46,775 nucleotides of DNA from Priapulus caudatus (lineage: Eukaryota > Priapulida > Priapulimorpha > Priapulimorphida > Priapulidae). The notes under the pieces were generated by a model that worked only from the letters and a program-made list of their open reading frames with translations, was not told the DNA's origin and made no database searches. The stretch spans positions 163,962-210,736 of the forward strand of contig NW_014577063.1 of the NCBI RefSeq assembly GCF_000485595.1, written 5' to 3'. Within the stretch, counting starts at the first letter, position 1, and each line of letters begins with the position of its first letter. A program made the translations under genes and the position numbers. This document shows positions 1 through 14,500 of this stretch, piece by piece.

Positions 1-401
1 AGAAATCGCGATATCTTAAAATGCTATTCTGGGGAAAATGAAATATAAATGCCGCCCACCAGATATAAAATTAACTTCTATAGACGCGAAAAGTAAATAT
101 GACTGATAGAGAGTAGAGCAGATCGACACGTGTATAATTATGTTACACACATGGTTATACGCGGGAACATACTAAGTTATCAACAATTTTCGACAAAGAT
201 AGACATTATGTATACAATAAGAAGATTTGAATGTTTTAATGGAATCCATGGTATCTTTAGCAAAATTATTATATAATAAAAAATATATATATAATATTAA
301 AACCTTACTACACTAACAATACTTATTACTTTTACTTACGAATATATAAAATTTGATAGTTAATGTGAATTATATACACACAGTACATACGATGAGGTTA
401 C

Positions 402-456
402 ATAACATCAGGAGTTAATAATGACAGAATTTGTCATTATTAACTCCTGATAACAT
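402..456. mobile_element. palindromic micro-insertion 1 with 7-bp target duplication
   Basis: The 41-bp palindrome 409-449 starts CAGGAGTTAATAATGACA and ends with its complement. It is flanked by exact direct repeats ATAACAT at 402-408 and 450-456. Confidence 0.7.
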
Positions 457-459
457 GAT

Positions 460-487
460 CAGGAGTGAATATTATTATTCACTCCTG
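460..487. repeat. second, shorter palindrome of the CAGGAGT family
   Basis: 28 bp, CAGGAGTGAATA and its complement, three bases after the previous element's direct repeat. No clear 7-bp duplication flanks it. Confidence 0.5.
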
Positions 488-967
488 ATATGTAGGCCCC
501 TATGATCAAGATATATAGAGAGCACTACAAATGCACGATAATTCACAGACAACAGACACAATAGTTATAGGAATACAATCGCCTTATATTACTTTGCATG
601 TCTCATAGGCTATAATAACTGGTATAATCGTTGGTTAAAAGCTTCAGAAAAATTACATTTATGATGTAAGAACCTTTATAGACGTCTTTATACGCCACAC
701 TACGCCACCCAATCATCAAAGCCGCCGCAGTGACACATTCTAACCACCCCCTAATTTCGTAATGGTTTCGCCCACTTGTTGCTCTCGCAGGATTACGGCG
801 TGGCTGAACGGCGCGCAAGTCAGTGTTGCGTGTGATACTGGGCGTGCAAGTAGAAGCATCTGAATATACACGCGTCCCAAGTGGCAGGTGTAGTCGCACG
901 TTGCCGTGTAATATATAGGCTAAAACTATTTTGAATTGCTCATGTACAAGTAGGAATCTCCACCAGA

Positions 968-1112
968 ATGAGTGGAAGTTCGAGTCCGAATGTCGCCATG
1001 GCTGCTCACCATGTCAATAGTGCAGATTATTTGGCTCAGCTCTTGAAAGACAGGAAGCAGATAGCTGCGTTTCCAGCTGTTTTCATACACCTTGAACGAC
1101 TCTTGGACGAAG
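968..1112 (+). CDS. qki: quaking coding exon 1 (N-terminus and QUA1)
   Basis: Encodes 48 residues plus one base. It begins [11 protein letters not shown] and contains [16 protein letters not shown] and HLERLLDE, the QUA1 homodimerisation segment of STAR proteins. The donor is GACGAAG|GTAGGC and the phase-1 base joins exon 2 to make the second E of the conserved LLDEEI motif. An in-frame TGA lies 34 bases upstream of the ATG. Confidence 0.9.
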
Positions 1113-4100
1113 GTAGGCACTGTATTGCTGTATGGCTTTTCGGATTTTCGGTTCTCTATTATGTGCTCTTGATACAATGTCATTCTTGTACACGTCGGCG
1201 TGCAGCCGTAGAGTAGAATAAATAGAATAAAATAGCGTAGCATAGCATATGATATCATATAGCATAGAGTAGCTCTAGTACTATAGCCCGCGTACAGTTG
1301 CCGCATACTACTGTACTAGAGCTAAAGCATAGACATGATAGTATAACATATCATTCTCTGGAATCGTCTTTCAATAATGTACTGATAGTGATAGTATAGC
1401 TGATAGTTCAAGGATAGAGATGATGTCCAGTACGGTGATTGGATAGGATGATGTTAGTTGATAAGATAGGACTGGACATCTTATCTATCCCTGAAAAAGG
1501 ATAGAGATGATGTCCAGTACGGTGATTGGATAGGATGATGTTAGTTGATAAGATAGGACTGGACATCTTCTCTATTCCTGAGCCATAGGGTCTATGTCTC
1601 CCTGGGTACGGGTGTGAATAAAACCCGGACCCGGAAAACCTGCATATATAACCGGACTGGAGTAGAGTGGGTTAGGGTCTGGGTTAGGGTCCAGGTTTTA
1701 TGCAGGTTTTCCGGGTCCGGGTCAGGGTTTTATAAACACACTCCCGGGGTACTGCCGGAACGTACCCTGGGTGCTGTCCGGTATACCGGAACGTACCCTG
1801 GTAACTATCTGATATGGTTAGGGTTTGGGAGTAGGCGTAGGCGTAGGCGAGGTACGGTCACGGTCCGGCATATTAGATACATAGTTCCAAGAGAGTACCA
1901 GGGTACGTTCCGGCAGTACCCAGGGAGACATAGACCCTGACAGCGATAGTACCGGTATACCATTTTAAAATTGGTTCTAAGGTGCTTGGGCTAGCCTAAT
2001 GGATTGGTGCCCTGTTAACACGCTAGCCTGACCGAGCTACAATTCGGTACAGTAACAGCAGGTTATACTAAGTAAAGACCTGTATAGTTATATAAATACC
2101 ACAATAACAACTGAAGATAGTAAACACTTAGTTGAATGTAATAAACGTGTGAAATTGGTATAATACGGTACTATGTGTAATCCGTGCAAAAGGCCAAGAG
2201 GTAGCATGTAAATGCTTGTAATGCATGTGATAAACTGAATTAATTAATTAATACACGTGTGTAAATCCCTAGACCGACAGTGTCACTGCTAAATTTGGCC
2301 AATGCTTACACGATATCACTGGTATGGTTGAAACGAAGTCACATACATATATGTAGGCTAATTAATACACTGTGATGACGGTGTGATGATACACATACAT
2401 GTATCATTTAGTCTCCAGGACTAATACATAACCAGACCTGACCTGCTAAACAGAATACGGAATTGCATGTGTTACCATGCAAACAGTTAACATTTTGATC
2501 TTGTGCAGGAATCGTATTGACAGTTTGAAACCTACTCTTCTTACTCTTCTAACCTAGCTTCTGGCATTTTTATTAAATTTTACGTCCCTAAAAATAAGCC
2601 AAGTTCACCTCGTTTAATTCCTATAGTGCATTCCTAACCGTATATAGACCGGATCACAATAAATCGAACGTCAGTTTCTTAACAGGTTTCGTACAGTTTG
2701 TTATAACTTATACCTGCTAAATTCATTCACGCATCTCTCTTTCAACATGTGTACCTGTTCTGCTTATACGCCAAAGATGTATGCTACGGACAGTGAAAGG
2801 GCTGTTTGTTTGACTGGCACAATGTAGCTCCACTGCTAGGCTGCTACCGACCTCTTCTTGATCCTCTTATATGCACGAATGCCATGTTTGTGAGCGTACA
2901 GATCTACGGCACAGTAAAATGTGGGCGGTCCTAGAGTGCGCACACTGCAATTATAGTCCCTGTCTTGCACCTGACCTAAAAGCATTCTATATCAATTGTA
3001 TAGCAAGTATGTCACTCAGCATGGCCTGTCACCGTTACAGTGGGAATCGACTCGAGTGAGTGAGTCTTCGTTAGAAGTGAGAACCAGACCAGGGGCGTAG
3101 CCAGGGGTGATTCCAGGCATTCTGGAATCCCCCCTGGTTTGTATCAAAATAGCACATATCTGATACAGTATGTATATAAAAGCATGAAACGAAAATTTTA
3201 ACTAAGTTTTATTAATAGTATTATATATATATAGTAGGTTTGGAATCCCCCTCTTGGAAAGGCTGGCTACGCTACGCCCCTGACTATCCAGGAATATAAT
3301 CAATCCATGTGGCACGCACCCGAGGTGATAAATTTTAATTCGTTTCAGTGACTTTCACTTGGTTAATAAAAGTGCAGTAGTTGCAGGACTGCCAGTGCTA
3401 AGCTTATACTAGCTGCTCATCAAGTAGATTTGTTTTATGTATAAAAAGAGACTGTTCGTGGGACAATTTCTAGCTGGTGAGAAGTAAGCAGGAGTAAAAA
3501 ACTCACAAAAAACACTGCTAAATTAATCAAAAGACTTTCACAGCTTAGTCGCTGGCTTTTAATTTATTTATAGTACTTTCCATGTACACATACAAGACAA
3601 CAACCCAAAGTCGAACAGCACGTTCATGAGTTTTCATAGTTCCCCGATACAAGTTTCGTTTTGTAGCAGTGATATGTGGTAATTACAGAGATCTCAAGGA
3701 AAATACATTAAAATAAACATTCAAACCTGTACTTATTTCAATACTGAAAATCCTCTGACGCTTATAAAAAAGTATACATTATGATTTCATAAGCTCGTAA
3801 CTAGTTCCAGCAAAACCACCTTAGTTACATGAACGTAATTAAATTATAGCAAAACAGGGTATAGCATTAGCATCACCGTAGCTGGCGTGAATACAAGTAA
3901 TTTTGTTTTTATGCACTCCTGACTATAGTAATAGAAAATACCCCTTTTTAGCTCATCTGACATAGTCAGATGCAGCTTGTAGAATCGCATGATCGTCCGT
4001 CCGTCCGGTCCGTCCGTGCGTGCGTCAACAGTTGGGCACAAGAATCTTAACCAGCTCGACGTACACGTCTCACGAATTCCGCGGATGTGGGGGGGGGATC

Positions 4101-5525
4101 GTTGAAAAGGACTCGGGATGATCAAATTTGGGGGGTCAAGGTCAAATGGTGTAAAGAAGGCGCGAACATTTCCTTCCTTAAACTTAAGCGGCCTATAGCG
4201 GAGAAATGCCAGAATGTGCGCGACCATACACTCTAACTACGTGACTCGACCTAGCGTCGTGATGAGCTTCGGTGTATAGGCATCATGGTAGGAAAAGGCC
4301 ATCACTGCTGCCGAAATTGACCCGGAGTCGCAGAAAGTCAAAGGTCAAATGGTGGCACAGGGCAGATTGTTAACGACATTTCTCGAGGACATGGTGTTGA
4401 CGGAGCGATTGAAAAACTTGGGTTTTGTTTCAGTGGTGGACCTATCCAGTTTTATGGCTTTATTGAAAGGACAATGAAAAGTGCTTTCACTGACGGCGAA
4501 GAGTAGTGTTCTGATAACCCTGTTGACCCTCAAAGGAGCGGTTAAACATGGATTTGTTATGTTAGAAAGATTTGACTGCCGGTTTGTAGCTAGAATCCTA
4601 TACCATGGCCTGGAACTGTATTGAGGTACCAAGGTCACAGTGAAATTTCAAAAGCGTTATTTGCTTGAGAAGGCGTTTGCTGCTCCTAAATCGTATAATT
4701 TCTATGGCATTCTGTACTGGCAGTTGTGCTTTACATGTAACTCTACTCTATCGCCCACTGGCCAGCTGCGCCTGCAGTGCTAGTGCGGTCGGTGGGATAC
4801 GTATGGTGTAGTTTTGCCGCGTTAATTAGTTACAGGTGGCCAGCTTTCGAATTTCAGCCTGTAGGCTTGCCGTAGGTAAATGGCATGAAGGGCTTACCTA
4901 TTCTGTCTTGCAAAAATTAGTTGTTGCTATACGACGTACGATGGAAGCTGTCCAGGCTTCCATCTTTATTCCTAAGAACATTCAAACGTACGCGCCATCT
5001 CGTCGCACTTTCATAACGATCCCAACGAAAATGTTTTCGGGAAGGTGCCTGGATACCATCCCAAGTGTTTCGAACATAAGTGGCTATCCGATTTGTCCGT
5101 ACTTGCCATTTCCACGGCAGCGACAAGTAATCTGTCAGGAGCTTTTTCGAGCAATTTTTCATAATTTTATACCATTCGCTCCGCCGCTGCTGGGAAACCT
5201 GAGTAACAAGTATAAACTGGTCGCTGCGCGGACAGAGTGCCACCCGAATTAACAATAATAGTATAAACATTTAATGTGAATATATATAAAACTTTACCGC
5301 CTTGCTAGCTCCACGAAACGCGTTCTTGCCTCAGGGTTAGAAGACCATCAGGACAATCGGCCTCTGATAGACAATCAGACATCGGTATAGGACAATCCAG
5401 TCGTACAGCTCGTCCGGCCAGCGCCTAACCTCACTCGAGAAGAGATGAGAAATGAGAGAGAGAGTAGAGAGAGAAGAGAGACGAGAGGAGAGACGGAGAG
5501 AGAGAGAACGAGAGAGGGAGACGAG

Positions 5526-5568
<43 letters not shown>

Positions 5569-7777
5569 GAGAGAGAGTGAGTGAGAGAGAGAGAGAAAGA
5601 GAGTGTGATCGAGCGAGAGAGAGAGCGAGAGTGTGATCGAGCGAGAGAGAGAGAGAGCGCGAAGGGAAGAGAGAGTAAGAGCGAGAGAGCGAAAGAGAAA
5701 GAATGAGAGACAACGAGGGAGAGCGAACGCGGCGATGGGAGGGTGCTCCTGATTCGTTTGCCCCCGAGTTTAGCATCAGAACACCTGCCGTCAGGTGAGC
5801 GGCGTCGCTCTGCGGCACTTGTTATAGGAATACGAGGCCATATGTGAGAATGCCTTCGTAGTACAAAATTTCACAGTACAGTCGTATTCTTATACAAGAG
5901 CGTACTGTATATATTAGCTCCACACTCTCCAACCCAGTTGTTTGTTAATTTTGTATAGGATGCCATGGGAGTCCGGTTTGCTTTTTAAGTTACAAAAACT
6001 CTGAACTAAGCTCCATCTAAACTAGGAAATGTCCATAAATGTCAAATTGTGAAGCAATGCCAGTAGTCGTGGGCACTTTTTATATATCACGCCTAACCTC
6101 AGCACACAATTGATTGGTTTTAACTGTAATAGGTTAGGCTTCCAAGCCATCGCGCCTTCCATGGTGAACTGGTGAGTTGTTGATGGCTACATATTATATT
6201 CGTTCGTACAGTGTGACATAAGTCACTTGTTTCTAAAACCGAGTTCAAATTGACACTAAACCTCAAAATAAAAACACTTGCAACATGTTAACATTCATAT
6301 AAACATCATTTATATTTTAGTTACAATGTATTATAACTATGTATTATATATGTTAGTACAATGTGTTACTATTTAGTTAATATGTGTTTGTACTATCTAT
6401 TGTATTCTTACTATATTTTGTTATTCAGTGCCCGTGGCTCAGTGACTGCATTCATGTTATTTTCTAGATCAGCATGCTTGATAACGAGTAACCAGTTTTA
6501 TGTTTATCTAACAGTCGTCAGGGTTTAGCTGAACCAAAGTAAGGTTATTACTGAGTTTGCAGGACTGATATATAATCATTAATAATAATTTATCTTTGTC
6601 AAAAACGGACAGTACGCGGTAGTCTACCGGATTAGTTGTCATTTATACTAATCCGTGTGTAAATCGAACTGTTTGTTTGCTAACGGAATAGCTGCCATTA
6701 TTTTGAACTTTGATACGGACTGAAACCAAGAAGGCTGCTAACGAATTTAATGAGAACCGATTGTTGGCTACTGTATTTCTTGGGAAATTTCATCTGAAAC
6801 GGGAAGCAAGCTAGTGTATTAGTTGATTGAGTTTATTATCCAACAGCAAGATGAATAATAACACAGTTTTATGCAGTATTTCACAACTGAAATTCATTAT
6901 TAACCATACATTGCGGTTTACTTTGTCAGCCATATCTAGTATATTATAGGCTTGAATTTAAATTTCTCTGCGTGATAGCGGAAATTGGCCAGTACAGTAA
7001 AGAGGCTTCTACCAAAAATGTTGAACAGCCGAAAATTTGAAATTGAATGAAATTTGTGCAATGTGGTAGGGTGAGAAGACTACATATCAGCAAGAGTGCA
7101 TAATAGAGATCTCTATTATGCACTCTTGATATCAGACATGTAGTATTTCCCAGAGCTTTGATCATCCATAACATGTGGCACAACACCCCACTCAAGTCTG
7201 CCGACATATCACGGCGAACCACGCTGCGAAATTCTGCTATATAAAGCTTTGTTGCTTCCCATGTAATGGCCTGTTTCTATTACATTATTCCACAAAGAGA
7301 GAGATTGCTTAGAGTGCATTCCCCACATTTCCCAGCGAGCTTCTTAATTTGCCTAGGGTAAACTTGATAACAAGCCTGGCGATCAAAAGCACTCTCCGTC
7401 GTAAGCTTTGTCTAAGAAAAACCATCCGACAACATTCGTGCGTGGAGGCTGGTTGACATGCGCGCATGAACGAGACCTGCTATCATCTGGTCATCACATG
7501 TTCGCGCGCCTGTCTGTATATATAGCGGCGGCAGCGTCACACCGCTGCCCAGCCTCTCCGTCGTCTGCGCGCTGCATGACATCATCACCTCGAACTATAA
7601 TAGTGCTTCCTATATGAGAGAGCACGCGGAGCTAGCCCCTGCCGGGTGTAAAATTACGACATGCGCTGAAAGACTGGCGCTGTTTACACGTGTATACAAA
7701 CACTGTCGTGGCGCGGATTTCCTAATAATTATCTTTGCACCCATCGATCACACTATATTTAGACGATCCGTGTCGAT

Positions 7778-7815
<38 letters not shown>

Positions 7816-10800
7816 TATCTTTAGTAAAATCAGATTAACTTTCTCATTTCCCTTGATTTGTCAGGGGATAAAATCACGAGGACATTTTGTATTTACAGAA
7901 ATTTGACTGTTTTTCACAAAGAACCATATTGTTTTAGTAGAATGCTTAATTTGTAATTAGGTGGGGGGCAGTCTGACGTAGTATTATGACGGCCAATGAA
8001 ACTTAGTTATTAGTATAAGAATCTAAATAAATTTTTGGCGAGTGTATATAACCAGAAGAGATGAGGTATGCGAGTTATCTTGATATGCACGGCCAATGTC
8101 AGTAATTTGCATGTCTATTTACCGGCGACCTCTTGCCACCACTGTACATGCCACCGTATTTAGACAAGCGTGAAACCGAGAAGGAATCCTCGCTAATGAA
8201 GCCAGTTGAGTCGAGTCGCGCATAACCTGATTGCTTTTATAAATGAGCGGCGCGGCGCAATGTTTACGGGAGACTTTTGGCTGCCGTAATGCTGCTGCGT
8301 TAATTCTCACGCTATGTTTATAAACACGGCGAAGCGCCGCATGTTGCCGCCATCGTACTTCGTTGGTGTCAGAAGAGGTGTTGTTGGAGGAGGTGATGGT
8401 GGCGGAGGAGGAGGACGAGGAGGAAGAGGTGGAGGAGGTGGAGGAGGGGGAGGAGGGAAAGGAGAAGGACGAGGGCAAAATGTCGGAGGAGGAGGAGGAT
8501 GATGAAAAGGCTGTGATGGAAGAAAAGGAGGAGTAGGAAGAAGAAGAAGAAGAAGAAGAAGAAGAAGAGGAGGAGGAAGAGGAGGAGGAGGAGGAGGAGG
8601 AGGAGGAGGAGAAAGTGTAGGCGCCGGAGGTGACGGATGGGGAGGAGGGCATCGTCGCTGTTCGGTTTTTCTGCGGTCGGACGCTTGTGGCGTTTTGTAC
8701 CGCGTAGAGGTTTTCACACTTTTGCGACGATCCACTCATCTCTGTGTAGTATGTTATTGCTGACTCGCAGTGTGTGTCAGGGGCACGAGACCATCAATAC
8801 CGTAGTAACAGCGGGCTAACCCATCACATCAGCCTACCCCATCGCATCCCGCAGCCTCTGGGATGAGTATTGGCGGCTGTGTTTTGTAATGGGACGCTGG
8901 CACTGGTAATTGGAACCAGTTTTTACGCGCGTCTGTGAAGTGTTACGGTCCGCGGCGAAGGATTCGAGTTCCATAAACTCGGCGGTGATTCTCGTTGCTT
9001 ACTGACAAGGGAAGGGTATTGCGTGGAAGTACGTGGAATGCGTGTACAGTGTACTTGGTAGCTTTCGGGATTATACAGTATAGGGCGTTTGAATAGAAAT
9101 CTCCTATTCCTAATTTACTGTTTGTGAACAAATGTCAAATACGTGTTCGGTGTAGGACTGAAATAGGTGACTGTTAGACATTCTATTACATTTATAGTGA
9201 TCGATGTTTCGACTGTATTCTGCAAGACACGTGCAAATAAACACCAGGCTAGTCAGATAACAAACGTTCAAAATATTCGTAGGGGTAATATAATGCATCT
9301 ATGTATAATAAAAAAATTTATCAATATATGTGTAAGGTTATGATGTATAATAACAAAGATGGGCCATTTAATCAAATATTTTTATAATACTAATTCCCAT
9401 TAATCTATAGGTTCTTGCAATTACCAAATGTAGTGCAAATATATTTAGTCAACACTTTAGAGCGTCAGGCAGTCGCGATGTTTGAAGGGTAGGGCGAAAA
9501 TGTTGGTCACATTTTCAGAATTATGGTTTACATTTTGAAAGTACAAGTTTGGGTTAACAGGTAATAGCTCTAGAACTATAGCCCTTCGTTCAGCCACAGG
9601 CTAGAGTAGCTCTAGGACTATAGCCCGCGTACAGTTGCGGCAACTGTACGCGGGCTATAGTCCTAGAGCTAACAGGTAAAGTGACCGTAGCCAGCACGCA
9701 TGTGTGCCGGTGTTACTGTACCCGTGTTTGGCTCGAAATACGATAGCTGATACTGATAGCCGCCTTGGGAGCCTGCGGCTAAATGAAAAACACACCAGAC
9801 GCCCGCTGCATTCCTCTCACCGCGGCGCGAGAAACAGACGACAAGTGACTAATGAGCTGCAGATCTCTGCTGCAGGCTCTGAGAGCATGTAGACTAGGTT
9901 AGCCTGGACCCTAGGTTAGCCTAGAGTTCCCCCATATACAAGCATCGTAGGTTATAGCCTGGTAGTGTTGACCAATGCTAGGTGTCCTGTTATATGTTCA
10001 TGAGTCCATGAAGAGAGAGAGAGAGAGCGTGTGTGTGTGTGTGTGTCTTCATGGAGTCCAAATGTAGTTCCTACCCGTCCAGACCCGCGCATGGAACGTG
10101 TGGACTACAGGCGCTGGGACGGTTTCAATAATAAAATGAGAGTAAATAAAAACTATTTGTCTTTCTTGTCGCTCTATCTTTCTGAGAATTTGTGCCCAGT
10201 GGCTTGCGTGCTGTGAGACTGTGTAGTACAGGGGAGCATTTGAACAGCATTTACGTAGAATCATTAGTCGATAGAGGATAGCTAAACACTTTGGTAGTAA
10301 GTACAATTTATGTTAATCTACAATAATTTTATGATTGAAACGGTCCAAGTTCATGTGGTGCGAAGTTGCGAACGTATTCGAATAAAACGATGCTCGCGGG
10401 TCGAGTCAGTTGATACGAAAAGGGCACGTATGCTACGGGGATTGGTTCACTGCGGTGCAATGCATGCCGACGCCTCGGTTTCTTGTTTGAAGTTGCAATG
10501 TGAGTGGCAGACAGGCTGGTCGCGTGCGAAGTGGGTGTGTTGGTTATCAAGCAGGCTCAGCACATGCTGATCAAACCCATCTACTACACCAGCAGGGCAA
10601 CAGTCCTCTTCTTCCCAAGGGTGGTGGTGGGGGGATTAAAGGGCCAACACATACTGACACACTAGCTCGAGTAATTCCTGGTTCGTGGAGAGTATATAGC
10701 CGAGGCGCGTGCCATTCCTGATTCCTACCAATATAATATGTTTTCACTCACTCACTCAGCAAAGAATTATGTATTATTTCTGCCGTACTGTACCCACGAG

Positions 10801-11525
10801 GCTGTATTAAAACCACGATGCCTGAGCAGCGCGTAATTTGTATGAAATGTGCCTGAGCAGCGCGTAATTTGTATGAAATGTCGCAGCTTATAAACGCTGT
10901 CGTAATCTTGGAACGTATGAAAACAGCCAATAATTATACCATCTATTATTTGCGTAGTCACGCGCCGCCGCGCATGGAGATGCGATCAGTTGTTTGCGAT
11001 ATCGCGGTTTATAAAAGTTTCTTCATCATTAGCTCCACCTGTGCAGCCATTGGTTCAGCATCCCATCACCCAGAGAAAGGGGCTGCATGGTTAGAGTAAC
11101 ATCTTGGTAACATCTATGTTGACCGTTCTGCGGAGAAGAATCGTTCTGGGTAGTAGTAGCCTATAATCATGGCCGTGTTGTGTTGCAGAGATAAACAAGG
11201 TTAGACTGAGTCTCTTCCACTTGAACGGAGTGAAGGATGAGCCGCTTAATCTACCCGAGGCCACGGGACCGGTGGTCACAGCCTCCGAGAAGGTCTACGT
11301 GCCTGTCAAGGAATTTCCTGATGTAAGCCTGCAGTATGTGCGTGCATGCGTGCGTGTGTGTTCGTTGAGCGTGCGTGTGTGTTCGTTGAGCGTATGTGCT
11401 CGATGTGCGTACGAGTGTTGGATTGTACGCGTGCGCATGCGTGCGTATGGGTGTATACATGCTGGAAGGGAACTTGGAGGTTTCTGCAATAAATTGTAGC
11501 ATCAAAGTATTGTTTTATAAATTGT

Positions 11526-11562
<37 letters not shown>

Positions 11563-14500
11563 CCAGAAAGTTGCATCACCATAACCTTTGCTAAGACGTG
11601 CATTCGCAGCACTCGGGTGTGGTTGTTTACTTATCTATGCGCCCACGTATATGTGAACAGCTACCGATATCGCATACATGTTTCTGCACTGTTTGTTTTT
11701 GAAGCCACAGACTTTCTGTGTGGTTCCTGGCATCCACGCCGCGTATATTCCCGCTGGTCCTTCCCGAAGCCTGACCAGTTAGCGTACCCAGTAGATTCCT
11801 ATTCCGCTTCCCCTAATGTTTCTCACACATTGCTCCAGATATAGGTGTCCTCCGCTGTAATAAGTTGCCTAATCCGAGACTTACATCTCACACCATCTGT
11901 TCTCTTGCGTGTGTCTCGTCATACTATATGACCCCTTCAATATTGTCGCCGTCTCTACATTTCCCATGTGTCTACCTTCCCACGTAGTTTATCCATGTGT
12001 CTCCCTTCCGTCCACATGGTAAATAGCTCCATGTGTCCCCTCTCGTTATGTCATTTCTCCCATATGTGCCCTTCTCTCGCCGCATCAGCTCACCAACGTG
12101 TTTTGTGCTCCGTCTTTCCGTTGTGTCCCCCATCCACACCATCAACGGCCCCTGCCCGTCTGTGGCGCAATAAATTCATTTAAATATCGCTTGGCTGTTC
12201 CGTATTTGGTTCAGCCGCGTTCGAAACAAGATCGACGATTCAAGGGGGGATTGTGGGGTTTATTGGACAGTTATTGATTGCTGTTCTATGCGTTTCTATG
12301 CTGCCTCAGGAATAGAGTGTGGTGTGGCACACTGTATGGCCGTAAGTTACAGGTAAGCCCAGGGCGCCATGAGTTACATGTAAACTCAGGAAGCATGCGC
12401 TCTTATTACCAAACTCATATTTATATGCATGTGGTACACTACATGTATGTGTGCGTACGTGCGTATGTGCGTGCGTGTGAGAGAGCGTGGTAATGATCGA
12501 TAATTGATATTCTTTTGGTGATTCACTCAGGCATGTGTGAGTGCGTGTATGGGCTGAATGTATGGGTTATAATCAGGTGGCTGTTATATAAACGCTATCT
12601 ATTTCATCTTTGCAGACAACAACAGTGCTTTTCATAAGGCTCAGTTATGCTCGTAAAGCGTTCGTGATCTACTACAAAATCCACTATAAACTAATAGCAC
12701 TACTTGACAAAATCTGTGATTGTTTGGAAATAATAGCTTTGGAGAGGTGTATAGAAACACCCGTTGACACGGATCTTTTTTGTTTGCTTTTCCTAACAGA
12801 AGGTTTATATGTAATGTAAGTTCTGCTGTGTTGTGTTGTGTTGTAATGATCCAAATGACAATTATTGTGTTGTACAAAAGCCACACAATTTATTTACTAC
12901 AATTACCAATTGTAGGTGAATATACGTTATTTTTGCGTGTACAGTATAAGGCTGAATTGCAACCTTTCCTTTTCCTTGCGTATTTGGCTATTTCCTAATG
13001 ATTTAGGAGTTTTGTGTGGTTTTTATATGAAAATGTCATCAAGTAACGAGTTTTAATCTGACAGGTGATCAATTGTGTTCGACTTGATTTTATTTACTTT
13101 ATTTATTTGGGATTCAAATCTCGTTGTAAAATAATTACATGTAAGCTTTGCATTTGTGGGGGAAACGTTTACTATTCAACAGACACGCGTGTTGATACCT
13201 TCGCCGGTAGCTTTGGTTTGTTTAAAGGAATTGTTGCGAGTTAGAAGTGTAAACGTAAACGTTGTCGATTCGTAAGCCGCTCGGCGGCGTATCTGGTTGC
13301 TGGCACGTTGTTTATGTTCGCCCTCGCACTGCTGCTTGTTTGCAGTTCAACTTCGTGGGCAGGATTCTGGGTCCGCGCGGCATGACGGCGAAGCAGCTCG
13401 AGCAGGACACGGGCTGCAAGATCATGGTGCGCGGCAAAGGCTCGATGCGAGACAAGAAAAAGGTAGGCAGTGCGTCAGGGTAGGAGGGACGGTAATGGAG
13501 AAGAAAGGTGTAGGAAGTGTGTCAGGGTAGAGGGTTGACAAGGGAAAAGAAAGGGCAGGATGAGGGTTGATAACAGAGAATAAAAGGGTAGATGGTGTGG
13601 CGGGGTATGTGGTTTACAAGGGAAAAGAAAGGGAGTAGGCAGTGTTGCAGGCTATAAGGTTGACAGGGAAGAAAAAGGCGGTATAGGCAATATGGCAGGG
13701 TATGGTGTTGCAAGAGAAAGGTGGTAGGTATTGTGGCAGGATAAACGGTTAGTAAAAGAGAAGAAAGGGGTAGGCAGTGTGGCAGGGTATGGGTTGACAG
13801 GGAAGAAGAAACGGTAGACAGTGCGACAAGATAAGCAAGCTGATGAGAGATAAGAGAAGGGTAGGGACTTGGAGTGTGGCAGGGTATGGGGTTTACAAAA
13901 GGAAGTATAAACACTCCGTGAAGTAGGGTGTGGGTTCGATTAGAGGAAAACACAGATACGCACGCAGCTGTGTCGTAGTCGTCCCTCACTGTGAAGGAAA
14001 ATCAGTAGCCTTGAGTTATTTTGCTGCCTAATGGATTCTGCTAGTAGCAGGAGGCAGGGGGCCATCGTTGGTCAAAAGTCGTTCCAGAAATAAATTAATC
14101 TTGAAATACTTCGTTAAACAATTATTTTTAGCGTCTTACTGGGCTGTCAGGAGTGATGACGCAGAGTGCGATAGTAGGATAATAATACCTCTATTATGAG
14201 CTCCTAATGATAATAGTGAAAGATACTATTAGCTCTTGATGATATCTCACTCGTTTGTTTTGAAACGCACGTGTAATAATAGAATTATCATTAATCGGTC
14301 TGAGGCAGACGCTTATGTGCATTTAGCGTGGGGCGGGAGTGAGTTCATCGGGATGCATCAGATGCGATATGTAGCAGTTGCTTGATGTACCAGGATGTAT
14401 TGGCTGTTCTAATATTGTGTAGAATATAATAAAATGTAGTGGCTGGCGGCCGTTCTAAGGGTGTGTAGAATGTAACGAGATGCACGTGCGTTGGATGTAA

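Larger units (their letters stand above)
1..967. other. upstream flank of the quaking ATG
   Basis: AT-rich to about 600, then mixed composition. It holds two palindromic micro-insertions (402-487). No convincing TATA or initiator context was identified. A promoter or a non-coding 5' exon may lie here or beyond the left edge. Confidence 0.4.

Noticed and set aside
1664-1692. Interstitial telomere
   Set aside because: There are only two separated GGGTTAGGGT phrases, not an array.
4836-5252. 138-codon open frame (+) overlapping a 117-codon frame (-)
   Set aside because: It has no recognisable domain, neither strand is favoured, and it lies in intron 1 among repeats.
5375-5818. 147-codon serine/leucine-rich open frame (-)
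   Set aside because: It is produced by the GA-dinucleotide tract, which is open in several frames on both strands.
8119-8739. 206-codon polyserine and 142-codon polyproline open frames (-)
   Set aside because: They come from the GGA/GAA triplet tract in intron 1, with no domain and no splice support.
13522-13989. 155-codon open frame (-) opposite intron 3
   Set aside because: It is the antisense of the degenerate splice-donor array; periodic composition explains the lack of stops.
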